This document shows positions 51,458 to 59,522 of a stretch of DNA of 64,000 nt, one piece after another; positions within the stretch are counted from its first letter, which is position 1; each line of letters begins with the position of its first letter. The stretch is from Methylobacterium sp. Leaf104 (lineage in GTDB: Bacteria > Pseudomonadota > Alphaproteobacteria > Rhizobiales > Beijerinckiaceae). The position numbers and the translations under genes were made by a program. The stretch is from the NCBI RefSeq assembly GCF_001422885.1, contig NZ_LMMZ01000038.1:124001-188000 (forward strand). Direction: 5' to 3'. The notes beneath the pieces are model-generated. The model was not told where the DNA came from and did not search any database. It saw nothing but the letters and a program-made list of their open reading frames with translations.

Positions 51458-53602
51458 ATGGCCCGCAAACGTGCGCGACCGACGAACGAGAGTCTGCTGG
51501 AGGCGGCGGCCCGCCTCGGGCTGCCGCCCCGCAGCGTCGAGGTGGAGGCCCTGCGGCTTCATCTCGGCCTGCCCGAGTATGGCGGCCTCGTCGAGGATGC
51601 GGTGGTCGCCAAGGCCCTGCGCGAACTGAGGGCGCGGCGAGCCTTCGCGGAGGGCGGTGTCGCGGCCGTGAAGAAAGCGGTGCCCGCCCTGCGCGCGGCG
51701 GTGATGCGGGACGGCAGCATCGCCTGGACCATCCGGACCCTGATCCCCGTCCTCGACGGCGGGCGTCTCGACCTGCGGGTCGATGCGACGCCCGAGACCG
51801 GCATCGCCGGCATCCTGTCCGGCATGGCCCATCGCAACGATCCGAACTGGCGCCTCGAGGAGCTGCGTGCCGCCGTCGCCGAGACCCAGCCGCGGATCAC
51901 GAAGGCCCTGCGCCGGGCGGTGGAGCGTCTGCGTGACCAGGTCGCCGAGGATCTGCGCGAGGTGGGAGCCGATGCCGCGACCTATATCGACCACCTCGAC
52001 CGCTCCCTGCGCTCGCGCGCCTTCCTGTTCTCGCCCAACCTGAACCAGTCGCTCACCGACACCCTGAAGGGCGTGCGCGCCCGCGCCCGCAGCGTGGCGC
52101 GGGAGGATTCGCGCCTGCGCCGTCTGCGCGATCAGGTCGGCTTCGGCGCCTATATCGAGAAGTTTACCGCCGCCCGGCGCCTGGGCCGGCGCATCGTCTT
52201 CCACATGGGGCCGACCAATTCCGGCAAGACCTATGCGGCCCTGGAGATGCTGCGGGCGGCTCCCACCGGCACCTACCTCGCCCCCTTGCGGCTGCTGGCG
52301 CTCGAAAACTACGAGGCCCTGGCCGAGCGCGGCCTGCGGGCCGGCATGGTGACGGGCGAGGAGACGCTGGGCGATCTCAACCCGACCCATACCGCGCGCA
52401 CCATCGAGACCGCCGACCTCACCCGGCCCGTCGACGTCGCGGTGATCGACGAGATCCAGATGATCGCCGATCCCGACCGGGGCTGGGCCTGGACCAACGC
52501 GCTGTTCGGGGTCGCCGCCCGCACCGTGGTGGTCTGCGGCTCGGACGATGCGCTGGCGGCGGTGCGCCGCGCCGCGGAGGCCGCCAACGAGTCCCTCGAA
52601 GTGATCACCTTCGTGCGCAAGACACCGCTGGTGCTGCAGGAAGCGCCGGTTCCCCTGGAGAAGGTGACGCCGGGCGACGCGGTGGTGGCGTTCTCCCGCC
52701 GGGCCGTCCACGAGAACCGCGAGATCCTGGTGGCGGCCGGGCACCGGGTGGCGACGATCTACGGAGCGCTCTCGCCCGAGGTGCGGCGCGCGGAGGCCGC
52801 CCGCTTCCGGGCGGGCGAAGCCGATGTCCTCGTCACCACCGACGCCATCGGCATGGGCCTCAACCTCGGTCCCCTGAAGCGGATCGTCTTCTCGGCGGTG
52901 CGCAAGTGGGACGGCGTCGGCGAGCGGGCGCTGACCAATTCCGAGATCCGTCAGATCGCCGGCCGCGCCGGCCGCTTCGGGCACCAGGACGAGGGCTACG
53001 TCGCCGCTGTCGACGAGACAGGGCTGGAGCCGATCCGGGCGGCGCTCGCCGGCGCGCCGACAGCGCCGGCCGCCGATACGCGCTTCTTCGTGCGTCCCGA
53101 CCTCATCGCGATCAATTCCGTCGCCGAGGAGATGCGCACCGACAGCCTGCGCGAGGTGCTGGCGCACTTCGCGCGCGCCACCTTCTACGCCGGCTCACCG
53201 TTCCAGCCCTCCGCCCTGGAGGAGATCCTGGAGATCGCCCGGGTGGTGGACAAGGCGCGGTTGCCGATCGCGGAGAAGTTTGCGTTCTCGGTCTGCCCGG
53301 TGGACCGGCGCGATCCCGTCTCCCTCGGGATGCTGGAGCGCTGGACCCAGGCCCGGGCGGCGGGTACGAGCGTGCCGGCCCTGCGGGCGAACCTCGCGGG
53401 CGAACTGGATTACCAGGAACGGACGGTGAAGCTCGCCAGTGCCTATCTCTGGCTGTCCCGGCGCTTTCCCGAGACCTTCGACGATGCCGATGCCATGCGG
53501 GCGATGCGTGCCAGGGCGAACGGCGAGATCGAGCGCCATCTCAGGGAGACGGCAACCCGCAAGGTCGAGCGGCGCACGCGGCGGGCGAGCGCGCGGGGCT
53601 GA
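51458..53602 (+). CDS. Suv3-like RNA/DNA helicase, 714 aa
   Basis: The helicase core has GPTNSGKT (251-258), DEIQ (330-333) as the Suv3-type motif II, and motif VI QIAGRAGRFG near 506. An alphaproteobacterial N-terminal extension (1-240) precedes, and a C-terminal SUV3_C-like helical region follows. Mitochondrial Suv3 works with an exonuclease in RNA decay; the bacterial relatives are presumed to do RNA turnover. ATG 51458 is chosen because the frame upstream is atypical. It is convergent with the SWIB gene. Confidence 0.85.
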   Translation: MARKRARPTNESLLEAAARLGLPPRSVEVEALRLHLGLPEYGGLVEDAVVAKALRELRARRAFAEGGVAAVKKAVPALRAAVMRDGSIAWTIRTLIPVLDGGRLDLRVDATPETGIAGILSGMAHRNDPNWRLEELRAAVAETQPRITKALRRAVERLRDQVAEDLREVGADAATYIDHLDRSLRSRAFLFSPNLNQSLTDTLKGVRARARSVAREDSRLRRLRDQVGFGAYIEKFTAARRLGRRIVFHMGPTNSGKTYAALEMLRAAPTGTYLAPLRLLALENYEALAERGLRAGMVTGEETLGDLNPTHTARTIETADLTRPVDVAVIDEIQMIADPDRGWAWTNALFGVAARTVVVCGSDDALAAVRRAAEAANESLEVITFVRKTPLVLQEAPVPLEKVTPGDAVVAFSRRAVHENREILVAAGHRVATIYGALSPEVRRAEAARFRAGEADVLVTTDAIGMGLNLGPLKRIVFSAVRKWDGVGERALTNSEIRQIAGRAGRFGHQDEGYVAAVDETGLEPIRAALAGAPTAPAADTRFFVRPDLIAINSVAEEMRTDSLREVLAHFARATFYAGSPFQPSALEEILEIARVVDKARLPIAEKFAFSVCPVDRRDPVSLGMLERWTQARAAGTSVPALRANLAGELDYQERTVKLASAYLWLSRRFPETFDDADAMRAMRARANGEIERHLRETATRKVERRTRRASARG

Positions 53603-53655
53603 TGAACCAGCCCCTCGGTGGCCGCCATGATCCGCCGCCGTGACCGGCCGGCAGG

Positions 53656-53678
53656 GGGGAGGGGGTTCCCCCCTCCCC
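53656..53678. terminator. hairpin between convergent Suv3 and SWIB genes
   Basis: GGGGAGGGGG (53656-53665) pairs with CCCCCTCCCC (53669-53678) over 3 bases. No T-run; may act in both directions. Confidence 0.4.
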
Positions 53679-53715
53679 GACGCCGATCCGGGACGAGTGT
53701 TGAGCCGGTGGCGGC

Positions 53716-54081
53716 TCAGGCCGACTTGAGGTGCGCAGCCAGGTGCTTGTTCATCTCGAACATCGTGCACTTGTCCTTGCCGAAGACCTTCTTCAGCTTG
53801 TCGTCGGCCAGGATCTCGCGCTTGTTCTCCGGGTTCTGGAGATTGTGCTTCTTGATGTATTCCCAGACCTTGCTCACCACCTCGCCGCGCGGCAGGGCGG
53901 CATCGCCGACGACGGCGGCGAGTTCGGAGGACGGCTTCAGCGGCTGCTGCAGGGCGTTCGGCTTTGCACCCTCGCCCTTCGGCGCGGCGACCTTCTTGCC
54001 CTTGGCGGCGGGCTTCTCGGCGTCCTTCGGGGCAGCCTTGGGGGCGGCCTTCTCGGCGGTCTTCGTGGTGCTCTTTGCCAT
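53716..54081 (-). CDS. SWIB/MDM2 domain protein with basic tail, 121 aa
   Basis: The N-terminal 45 residues are a Lys/Ala/Pro-rich histone-H1-like tail (MAKSTTKTAEKAAPK). A SWIB domain follows (KPSSELAAVVGDAALPRGEVV, VWEYIKKHNLQNPENKREIL, DDKLKKVFGKDKCTMFEMNKHL, positions about 48-118). Such proteins are thought to bind DNA as nucleoid factors; the role in bacteria is not settled. A GGAGG site precedes ATG 54081. An EcfG-type promoter lies about 76 bp upstream. Confidence 0.88.
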   Translation of the reverse strand: MAKSTTKTAEKAAPKAAPKDAEKPAAKGKKVAAPKGEGAKPNALQQPLKPSSELAAVVGDAALPRGEVVSKVWEYIKKHNLQNPENKREILADDKLKKVFGKDKCTMFEMNKHLAAHLKSA

Positions 54082-54156
54082 GGGGTCTTCCTCCGGATGT
54101 CGACGGTGAGCGCCGGTACGCCCACGGCCGGTGGCCTCGCAGCGCATAGCTGCAAC

Positions 54157-54181
54157 AACTAAGCGGTGCCGCGAGCGTTCC
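54157..54181 (-). promoter_or_regulatory. EcfG-type promoter of the SWIB gene
   Basis: On the minus strand GGAAC (54181-54177) is followed by 17 bases and GTT (54159-54157). The start codon is 76 bp downstream. Confidence 0.55.
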
Positions 54182-54694
54182 AAGGGGAAACCGCCCTCTG
54201 CGCGCCCGTCATCCACAGGCGCGGAGCCGGGTGTCCGGTCGAGGCTGCTCCGTACAGAGATGAAACGGCCTCGACTTGGTGAGAACTTGGTCTGCGCCGA
54301 CCTGTACTTCGACGCGCCGTCTGAGCTGGCCGTCGATCCGGGGCGCGTGGGCAGGGGTGAGAAAAATCATCGTGCGACAAAGGGTTACCGGGATGCGCGA
54401 GCGGATGCGCTCCAGCGTCCGTTCGGCCGGCTGCACCGCCCGCGCCCGCTGGCGTCGCGCCGTGCCGGTGCGGAACCGGTCGGGGCTCGCGTCCCGTCCG
54501 AAGGGCACCGTCCCATACGCAAGATTTTATGGCCGCGACGAAGAATTGATGCTGAAGACTTCCCGGAAACGGCGCGGACGGACGACGGGACCGGCAGCGC
54601 TCGAACCGGTCTTCACGCCGCGACGCGCAGTTTTGGGACGGAGCCGATCCAAGAGCATCACCGAACTTTAAGGGCGACCGATGATAACGAGAGT
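54182..54694. other. intergenic region, no gene supported
   Basis: A frame at 54276-54671 is Arg/Ser-rich with mixed third-position composition and no ribosome site, so I do not call it. Nothing else is visible. Confidence 0.4.
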
Positions 54695-54820
54695 ATGATC
54701 CTCCTTGCCTTCACGCTCTCGCTGGGTGCCGCCGCCGCGCTCATCATCGGCCTCGGCACGCTGGTCTCGGTCGAGGCCCAGGCCGGCCCCGACGCCCGTG
54801 GCGATGCCGGTCTGATCTGA
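54695..54820 (+). CDS. small membrane peptide, 41 aa
   Basis: One hydrophobic helix (MILLAFTLSLGAAAALIIGL) is followed by a short polar tail (SVEAQAGPDARGDAGLI). GC3-rich codons support coding. No family is known. Confidence 0.4.
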   Translation: MILLAFTLSLGAAAALIIGLGTLVSVEAQAGPDARGDAGLI

Positions 54821-55399
54821 CGGCCAGCGCCCGAACCGCCCGCGCCCGCGACCGTTGCGCCGGGGTTCCATTCCTGGCGTGATCGCTCCGTCCTGTTCGA
54901 TAACGCGGTCGCCCCTTCCCTCGACAGCGCGGCCCAGATCATCCGGATCGCCCCGAGGCCCGCCTTTCGCCTCCCGCGCATCGCGAGACCGCTGAACGTG
55001 TGCACCTGCCTCGGTCGCCGCACGATGCCCTGCGACAGCGCTCCCTCGCCCGCGATGGCCCCGTGATCCTCGGGGCGCTAAGCGGGATCGCCACCTGCGG
55101 CGTGGTGCTCACCGCGTTCGTCGGGACGCGATCGTGGCGGACATCCTGTTCGTGCTGTTCGGCCTCGCCATCCCCTGCGCCCGGCGGGCCTTGAGGGTGT
55201 TCGGTCTCGCGACGCTCCTGGTGAGCCGCGGGATGCTCCAGCGTCTGGCCGTGCGGGATCGAGGTGGCCGCGCGGATCGGTGTGCCGGTTCGTCGAGCGG
55301 GCCTGAGGCCGGAACCCCCGTGCGGGTCGCGGCTTGTCCGGTCGAGCGCCGCGTCCGGTGCTCCCACGTCGCCGAACCCATCTCCAGAGAGGAATGCGC
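54821..55399. other. intergenic region with a possible small-protein remnant
   Basis: A GTG frame at 55134 reads ADILFVLFGLAIPCARRAL, which resembles the single-helix KdpF-type small membrane protein, but it then runs on without a stop into the next gene, so it may be a decayed copy. No other feature is seen. Confidence 0.35.
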
Positions 55400-55837
55400 A
55401 TGCCGACGGACCTTCCGAACGAGCGCAGCATCCGCCCGGCCGGGTCGATGGAACTCGACCCCTCGGCCGAGGGCGTCGCCATCGACGAGACCCGCCGCCT
55501 GATCGCCTCGAACAAGGTCGAGGGCACGGCCGCCTACAGCCACGACGGGGAGCACATCGGCACGGTCTACAACTTCATGGTCGACAAGGTCTCGGGCCAG
55601 GTCGCCTACGCCGTCATCTCGTTCGGCGGGTTCCTCGGTCTGGGCGAGAGCTACCATCCCGTCCCCTGGCGGGCGCTGACCTACAGCGTCGATCTCGGCG
55701 GCTACATCGTCGACATCGACCGCGACACCCTGGCGGGCGCGCCGACCCACGGCCCCGGTGAGGATCCCTTCGCCGACCCGGCCTTCGGCGAGCGCGTCGA
55801 CGGTCATTACGGTGGCTCGAAGATCCCGACCGCCTGA
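55400..55837 (+). CDS. PRC-barrel domain protein, 145 aa
   Basis: The PRC-barrel core is clear: VEGTAAYSHDGEHIGTVYNF (about 40-59) followed by VSGQVAYAVISFGGFLGLGESYHPVPW (66-92) and SVDLGGYIVDI. The N-terminal 35 residues are charged and probably disordered. ATG 55400 has AGAGAGGA before it; an ATG at 55394 is an alternative. This family is often stress-induced in alphaproteobacteria. The function is unknown; it may bind RNA or act in envelope assembly. Confidence 0.85.
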   Translation: MPTDLPNERSIRPAGSMELDPSAEGVAIDETRRLIASNKVEGTAAYSHDGEHIGTVYNFMVDKVSGQVAYAVISFGGFLGLGESYHPVPWRALTYSVDLGGYIVDIDRDTLAGAPTHGPGEDPFADPAFGERVDGHYGGSKIPTA

Positions 55838-55854
55838 GGTGCCGAGCGGGCGCC

Positions 55855-56514
55855 TCAGTTCTCCGGCGCCGCGAGGATCCGGTCGAAATCGAGGAGCGCG
55901 GTCTCGATGACGATCTGCGTACGGCTGATCACGTCGAGCTTGCGCAGGATCTCGGAGACGTGCGCCTTGACGGTGGAATCCCCGACCTGAAGCTCGTGCG
56001 CGATCTGCTTGTTGAGCTTGCCCTGGCGGATCATCGCCAGTACCCGCACCTGCTGCGGAGTCAGGCTGGCGACCCGCTCGGCGATCGGCGCCTTGCGGGC
56101 GGAGGACGGGGCAAGCGTCGCGTTCGGCAGCTTCGCCGGCACCGAGAGGCCTCCAGCCAGCACATCCGCGATGGCCCGCGTCAGCGTCGCCTTGTCGACC
56201 GCCTTGGGCACGAAGCCGGCCGCTCCGTGATCGAGCGCCTCCCGGATGATCCGCGGATCTTCCAGGCCCGAGACGACGAGGATCGGGACCCGCGGCGCCT
56301 GGGCCCTGATCGTCAACAGCCCCTCGAAGCCGGTCACGCCCTGCATCGACAGGTCGAGGAGGATGATCTCGATGGCGGGCTGCGCCGTCAGAACCGCGCA
56401 GGCGCTGGCGATGCCGTCGGCCTCGTGCAGGGTCGCGTCCGGGTAGGCGAGGCCCACCGCGCTGGCGAGGGCGTCGCGAAAGAGCGGATGATCGTCGACG
56501 ATGAGGAGATGCAT
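55855..56514 (-). CDS. LuxR-type response regulator (REC-HTH), 219 aa
   Basis: A receiver domain (Asp7-Asp8, phosphoacceptor Asp54 in ILLDLSM, Lys104) is followed by a LuxR HTH (SLTPQQVRVLAMIRQGKLNKQIAHEL, HVSEILRKL). ATG 56514 is chosen because the REC domain starts there. It is divergent from the FIST gene and hybrid kinase, and is the most likely output regulator of that kinase. Confidence 0.9.
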   Translation of the reverse strand: MHLLIVDDHPLFRDALASAVGLAYPDATLHEADGIASACAVLTAQPAIEIILLDLSMQGVTGFEGLLTIRAQAPRVPILVVSGLEDPRIIREALDHGAAGFVPKAVDKATLTRAIADVLAGGLSVPAKLPNATLAPSSARKAPIAERVASLTPQQVRVLAMIRQGKLNKQIAHELQVGDSTVKAHVSEILRKLDVISRTQIVIETALLDFDRILAAPEN

Positions 56515-56657
56515 GCCCGTTCCGCCCGGTGCGTGCGCCCCTGTTTCGGAGCCGTTCGGTGCCGCATTGCGCGGGAACCGGCCGCCCGACATACTCGTGT
56601 CATCGCGGGGAACCGGGCGTCAAGTCCGGCACGCGTCGAGCCGTGGGGAAGCGCAAC

Positions 56658-57845
56658 GTGGCAGAGGGGACGCAGGTGCGCACGCATCTGTGCGGCATCA
56701 CGACGGCGTGGACGGACGCCGCCACGGCCGACATGGCGATCGCCGAGATCGGCGAGGCCATCGGCCCGCGTCCCGTCGCCCAGATCGTGGCCTTCTTCTC
56801 GGCCGATTACGACGTCGAGATCCTGAACCGGGGGCTCTGCGCGCGCTTTCCGGGTGCGGGGATCGCGGGCTGCACCATGTCGGGCGGCATCTCGCCGGCG
56901 GGCGGCCTCGACCGGGGCCTCGTCGTCATCGCATTCCCGAGGGCGGGTTTCCGCATCGTCTCGACCTTGCTGGACGCCATCGACCACCTCGACGTGGAGC
57001 GGACCGCCTCCAGCGTGCGGGCTCTTCGCCGGAGTCTCGACGGGGCGGGCGCCGATCCGGCCTCCGGCCGCTGCTTCGCCGTCTCGCTGATCGACGGGCT
57101 CACCAATGCCGAGGAGACGGTGGTCTCGGCCATCGCCTGGGCGCTCGACGGCATCCCTCTCGTGGGCGGCTCGGCCGGCGACGATCTCACCTTCCGGGAG
57201 ACCGTGCTGCTTCATGACGGCCGCATCCACCAGCGCGCCGCCGTGCTGCTCCTCGTGGAATCCGATTTCCCGGTCCAGATCTTCAAGAGCGACAATTTCG
57301 AGCCGACCGGGACCAAGTTTGTGGTCACCGCCTCCGACGACGAGCAACGCACCGTGCATGAGCTCAACGCAGAGCCGGCGGCGCGCGAATACGCCATGGC
57401 GGTGGGTCTCGATCCCGAGCGGCTGTCGCCGATGAGCTTTGCCGCCTATCCCCTCGCGGTGAAGGTCGGGGGCGAGTATTTCTGCCGGTCGATCCGGCGC
57501 ATGAACGCGGATGGCTCGCTCAGCTTCTTCTGCGCCATCGACGAGGGGGTGGTGCTCACCCTGGCGCGCCCGCGCGACATCGTAGCGGCGACGGAGGCCG
57601 AACTCGCCCGCCTCGACGCGGCATTGGGCGGCATCGACCTCGTCATCGGCTTCGAATGCGTCCTGCGCCGCCTCGACGCCGAGAGCCGGCAGGTGCGGCA
57701 CGGCATCGTCGATCTCTACCGACGCTACGACATCGTCGGCTTCGATACCTACGGCGAACAGTACCGGTCGATGCATCTCAACCAGACCTTCACCGGCATC
57801 GCCATCGGGCGGGGCGAGCCGGGCCGCGGCGGGGCCGGGCCATGA
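56658..57845 (+). CDS. FIST-domain sensor protein (NosP-like), 395 aa
   Basis: The FIST N domain (about 15-215: MAIAEIGEAIGPRPVAQIVAFFSADYD, GLCARFPGAGIAGCTMSGGISPAG) and FIST_C domain (about 225-375) cover the whole protein. The GTG at 56658 is chosen as it follows a GGGGAAG site; the exact start is uncertain. The stop overlaps the ATG of a hybrid histidine kinase (ATGA). In Pseudomonas and others NosP is a haem-containing NO sensor encoded beside the NahK kinase; the same arrangement is seen here. Haem binding cannot be confirmed from sequence alone. Confidence 0.8.
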   Translation: MAEGTQVRTHLCGITTAWTDAATADMAIAEIGEAIGPRPVAQIVAFFSADYDVEILNRGLCARFPGAGIAGCTMSGGISPAGGLDRGLVVIAFPRAGFRIVSTLLDAIDHLDVERTASSVRALRRSLDGAGADPASGRCFAVSLIDGLTNAEETVVSAIAWALDGIPLVGGSAGDDLTFRETVLLHDGRIHQRAAVLLLVESDFPVQIFKSDNFEPTGTKFVVTASDDEQRTVHELNAEPAAREYAMAVGLDPERLSPMSFAAYPLAVKVGGEYFCRSIRRMNADGSLSFFCAIDEGVVLTLARPRDIVAATEAELARLDAALGGIDLVIGFECVLRRLDAESRQVRHGIVDLYRRYDIVGFDTYGEQYRSMHLNQTFTGIAIGRGEPGRGGAGP

Positions 57846-59200
57846 TCGTCCCGCCGCCGGAGACCGCACCGCGGGTCGCCGAGGAGGATGCGCATCTGCG
57901 GCGCATCGCCAAGCTGGAGCGCATCAATGCGGCCCTGATGGCGCATGTCGAGCGCAGCATGGACCAGCAGGGCGGTGCCTACTCGCTGTTCCAGACCGCC
58001 ACCATGCTGGAAGGCCGCGTCCGTACCCGGACCGAGGAACTGACCGGGCTGATGCACCGCCTGGAACGCTCCAACACGGCGCTGGTGGCGGCCAAGGAGG
58101 AAGCGGAGAACGCCAACCGCTCGAAGACCCGCTTCCTCGCCGCCGCCAGCCATGACCTGCTGCAGCCGCTCAACGCGGCCCGACTCTCGGCCTCGGCCCT
58201 GGCCGACCTGCCCCTGGGACCGGAGGCGGCGGCGATCTCGGGTCAGATCGAACGCGGGCTCCAGATCATCGAAGACCTGATCAAGACCCTGCTCGACATC
58301 TCGAAGCTCGATGCGGGCGTGGTGCGCCCGGCGATCAAGCCGGTGGCCCTAGGCGAACTCCTCGCCGGTACCGTCGCGAGCTTCCGCCCCTTCGCCGAGC
58401 GCAAGGGCCTGCGCCTCACCCTGCGCGGACCCGACTTGGTGGTGGCCAGCGACCCGATGCTGCTTCAGCGCATCCTGCAGAACCTCGTCTCGAACGCCAT
58501 CCGCTACACCCGGCAGGGCGGCGTGCTGGTGGCGATCCGGCGACGAGGAGACGCCTGCCGCATCGAGGTGCTCGACACCGGCTGCGGGATCGGCCCGGCG
58601 GAGCAAGGCCTCGTCTTCGAGGAATTCTTCCGCGGCGGCGCGGAGGGGGAGGGGGGCGAACCGGGCCTCGGGCTCGGCCTCTCCATCGTGCGCCGCATGG
58701 CCCAGGCCCTCGGCCATCCCCTCGACCTCGCCTCGCGGGTCGGGCGCGGCACCCGCATGGCCCTGACTCTGCCGGTGAGCCTGACGCCGCCGGAGCGCGC
58801 GGTCCCCGCCGCCCCCGTCACGACCCGGCTCACGGGCGCGCGGGTCCTGGTCGTGGAGAACGATCCGCCCACCGCCGATGCCCTGGAGCGGCTGCTGCGC
58901 GCCTGGGACGCCGAGGTCTGCGTCCGCCGCGACCTTGCCGGGGTCGAAGCGGCGCTCGCGGCCGGCATGGGTCCGCCGGACCTGCTCATCCTCGACTACC
59001 ATCTCGACAACGGTGCCTGCGGCCTCGACGTGGCGACCTATCTGAACAGCCGTGCCGAGACCCGCCTGCCCGTGATCGTCACCACCGCCAACCACTCCCC
59101 CGAGATCGAGGCGCAGGTCGCCGAACTCGGAGCGCACCTCGTCCACAAGCCCGTGCGACCTGCCCAGTTGCGGGCGCTCCTGACCTATCTGCTGGCCTGA
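57842..59200 (+). CDS. hybrid histidine kinase (NahK-like), 452 aa
   Basis: A coiled N-terminus (about 15-95) leads into HisKA with the phosphoacceptor His104 in RFLAAASHDLLQPLNAARL, a HATPase_c domain (NLVSNAIRYT near 214, DTGCGIG near 245, GLGLGLSIV near 276) and a C-terminal receiver with Asp385 (ILDYHLD). There is no transmembrane segment, so it reads a cytosolic signal, presumably via the FIST protein encoded upstream with a four-base overlap. The LuxR-type regulator across the divergent promoter is the likely partner. Confidence 0.9.
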   Translation: MIVPPPETAPRVAEEDAHLRRIAKLERINAALMAHVERSMDQQGGAYSLFQTATMLEGRVRTRTEELTGLMHRLERSNTALVAAKEEAENANRSKTRFLAAASHDLLQPLNAARLSASALADLPLGPEAAAISGQIERGLQIIEDLIKTLLDISKLDAGVVRPAIKPVALGELLAGTVASFRPFAERKGLRLTLRGPDLVVASDPMLLQRILQNLVSNAIRYTRQGGVLVAIRRRGDACRIEVLDTGCGIGPAEQGLVFEEFFRGGAEGEGGEPGLGLGLSIVRRMAQALGHPLDLASRVGRGTRMALTLPVSLTPPERAVPAAPVTTRLTGARVLVVENDPPTADALERLLRAWDAEVCVRRDLAGVEAALAAGMGPPDLLILDYHLDNGACGLDVATYLNSRAETRLPVIVTTANHSPEIEAQVAELGAHLVHKPVRPAQLRALLTYLLA

Positions 59201-59522
59201 GCGCAGGCGCAGGAGCTGCGTGCCCGAAGAGTATTTTGAATAAACTTGGCCGTATCGGAGGCATCGTTCCGTCTTGCCGCGCGTCCGACGGCGGACTGTG
59301 AAATCTTTTGCAGGCCCGCTTTCAGTTCAGTTTGATGCTCGATTGAAAAAATTGCATTGCACCAAGATAAGATTGCGCTGCAACGACAGTTGAAGCGCTC
59401 TTGCGAAGCTTCCTGCAGGTCTTTACGCTGGCGCGCCAGAATAAGACTTCCCCATGCGCGCCTCGCCGCAGGTCATGACCTGTCGCCCGTGCCGGCCTGG
59501 GATGCGGAGGACGGCCCGGTTC
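59201..59522. other. intergenic region before the CoA-transferase
   Basis: Less GC-rich than the neighbouring genes from about 59210 to 59420; no gene or RNA is recognised. It presumably holds the promoter of the CoA-transferase gene. Confidence 0.4.

Noticed and set aside
54276..54671. 131-codon Arg/Ser-rich frame
   Set aside because: There is no ribosome site, codon use is not core-like and no domain is seen.
55134..55250. KdpF-like small membrane protein
   Set aside because: The frame begins with a plausible helix but does not stop at a KdpF-like length, and no kdpA follows.
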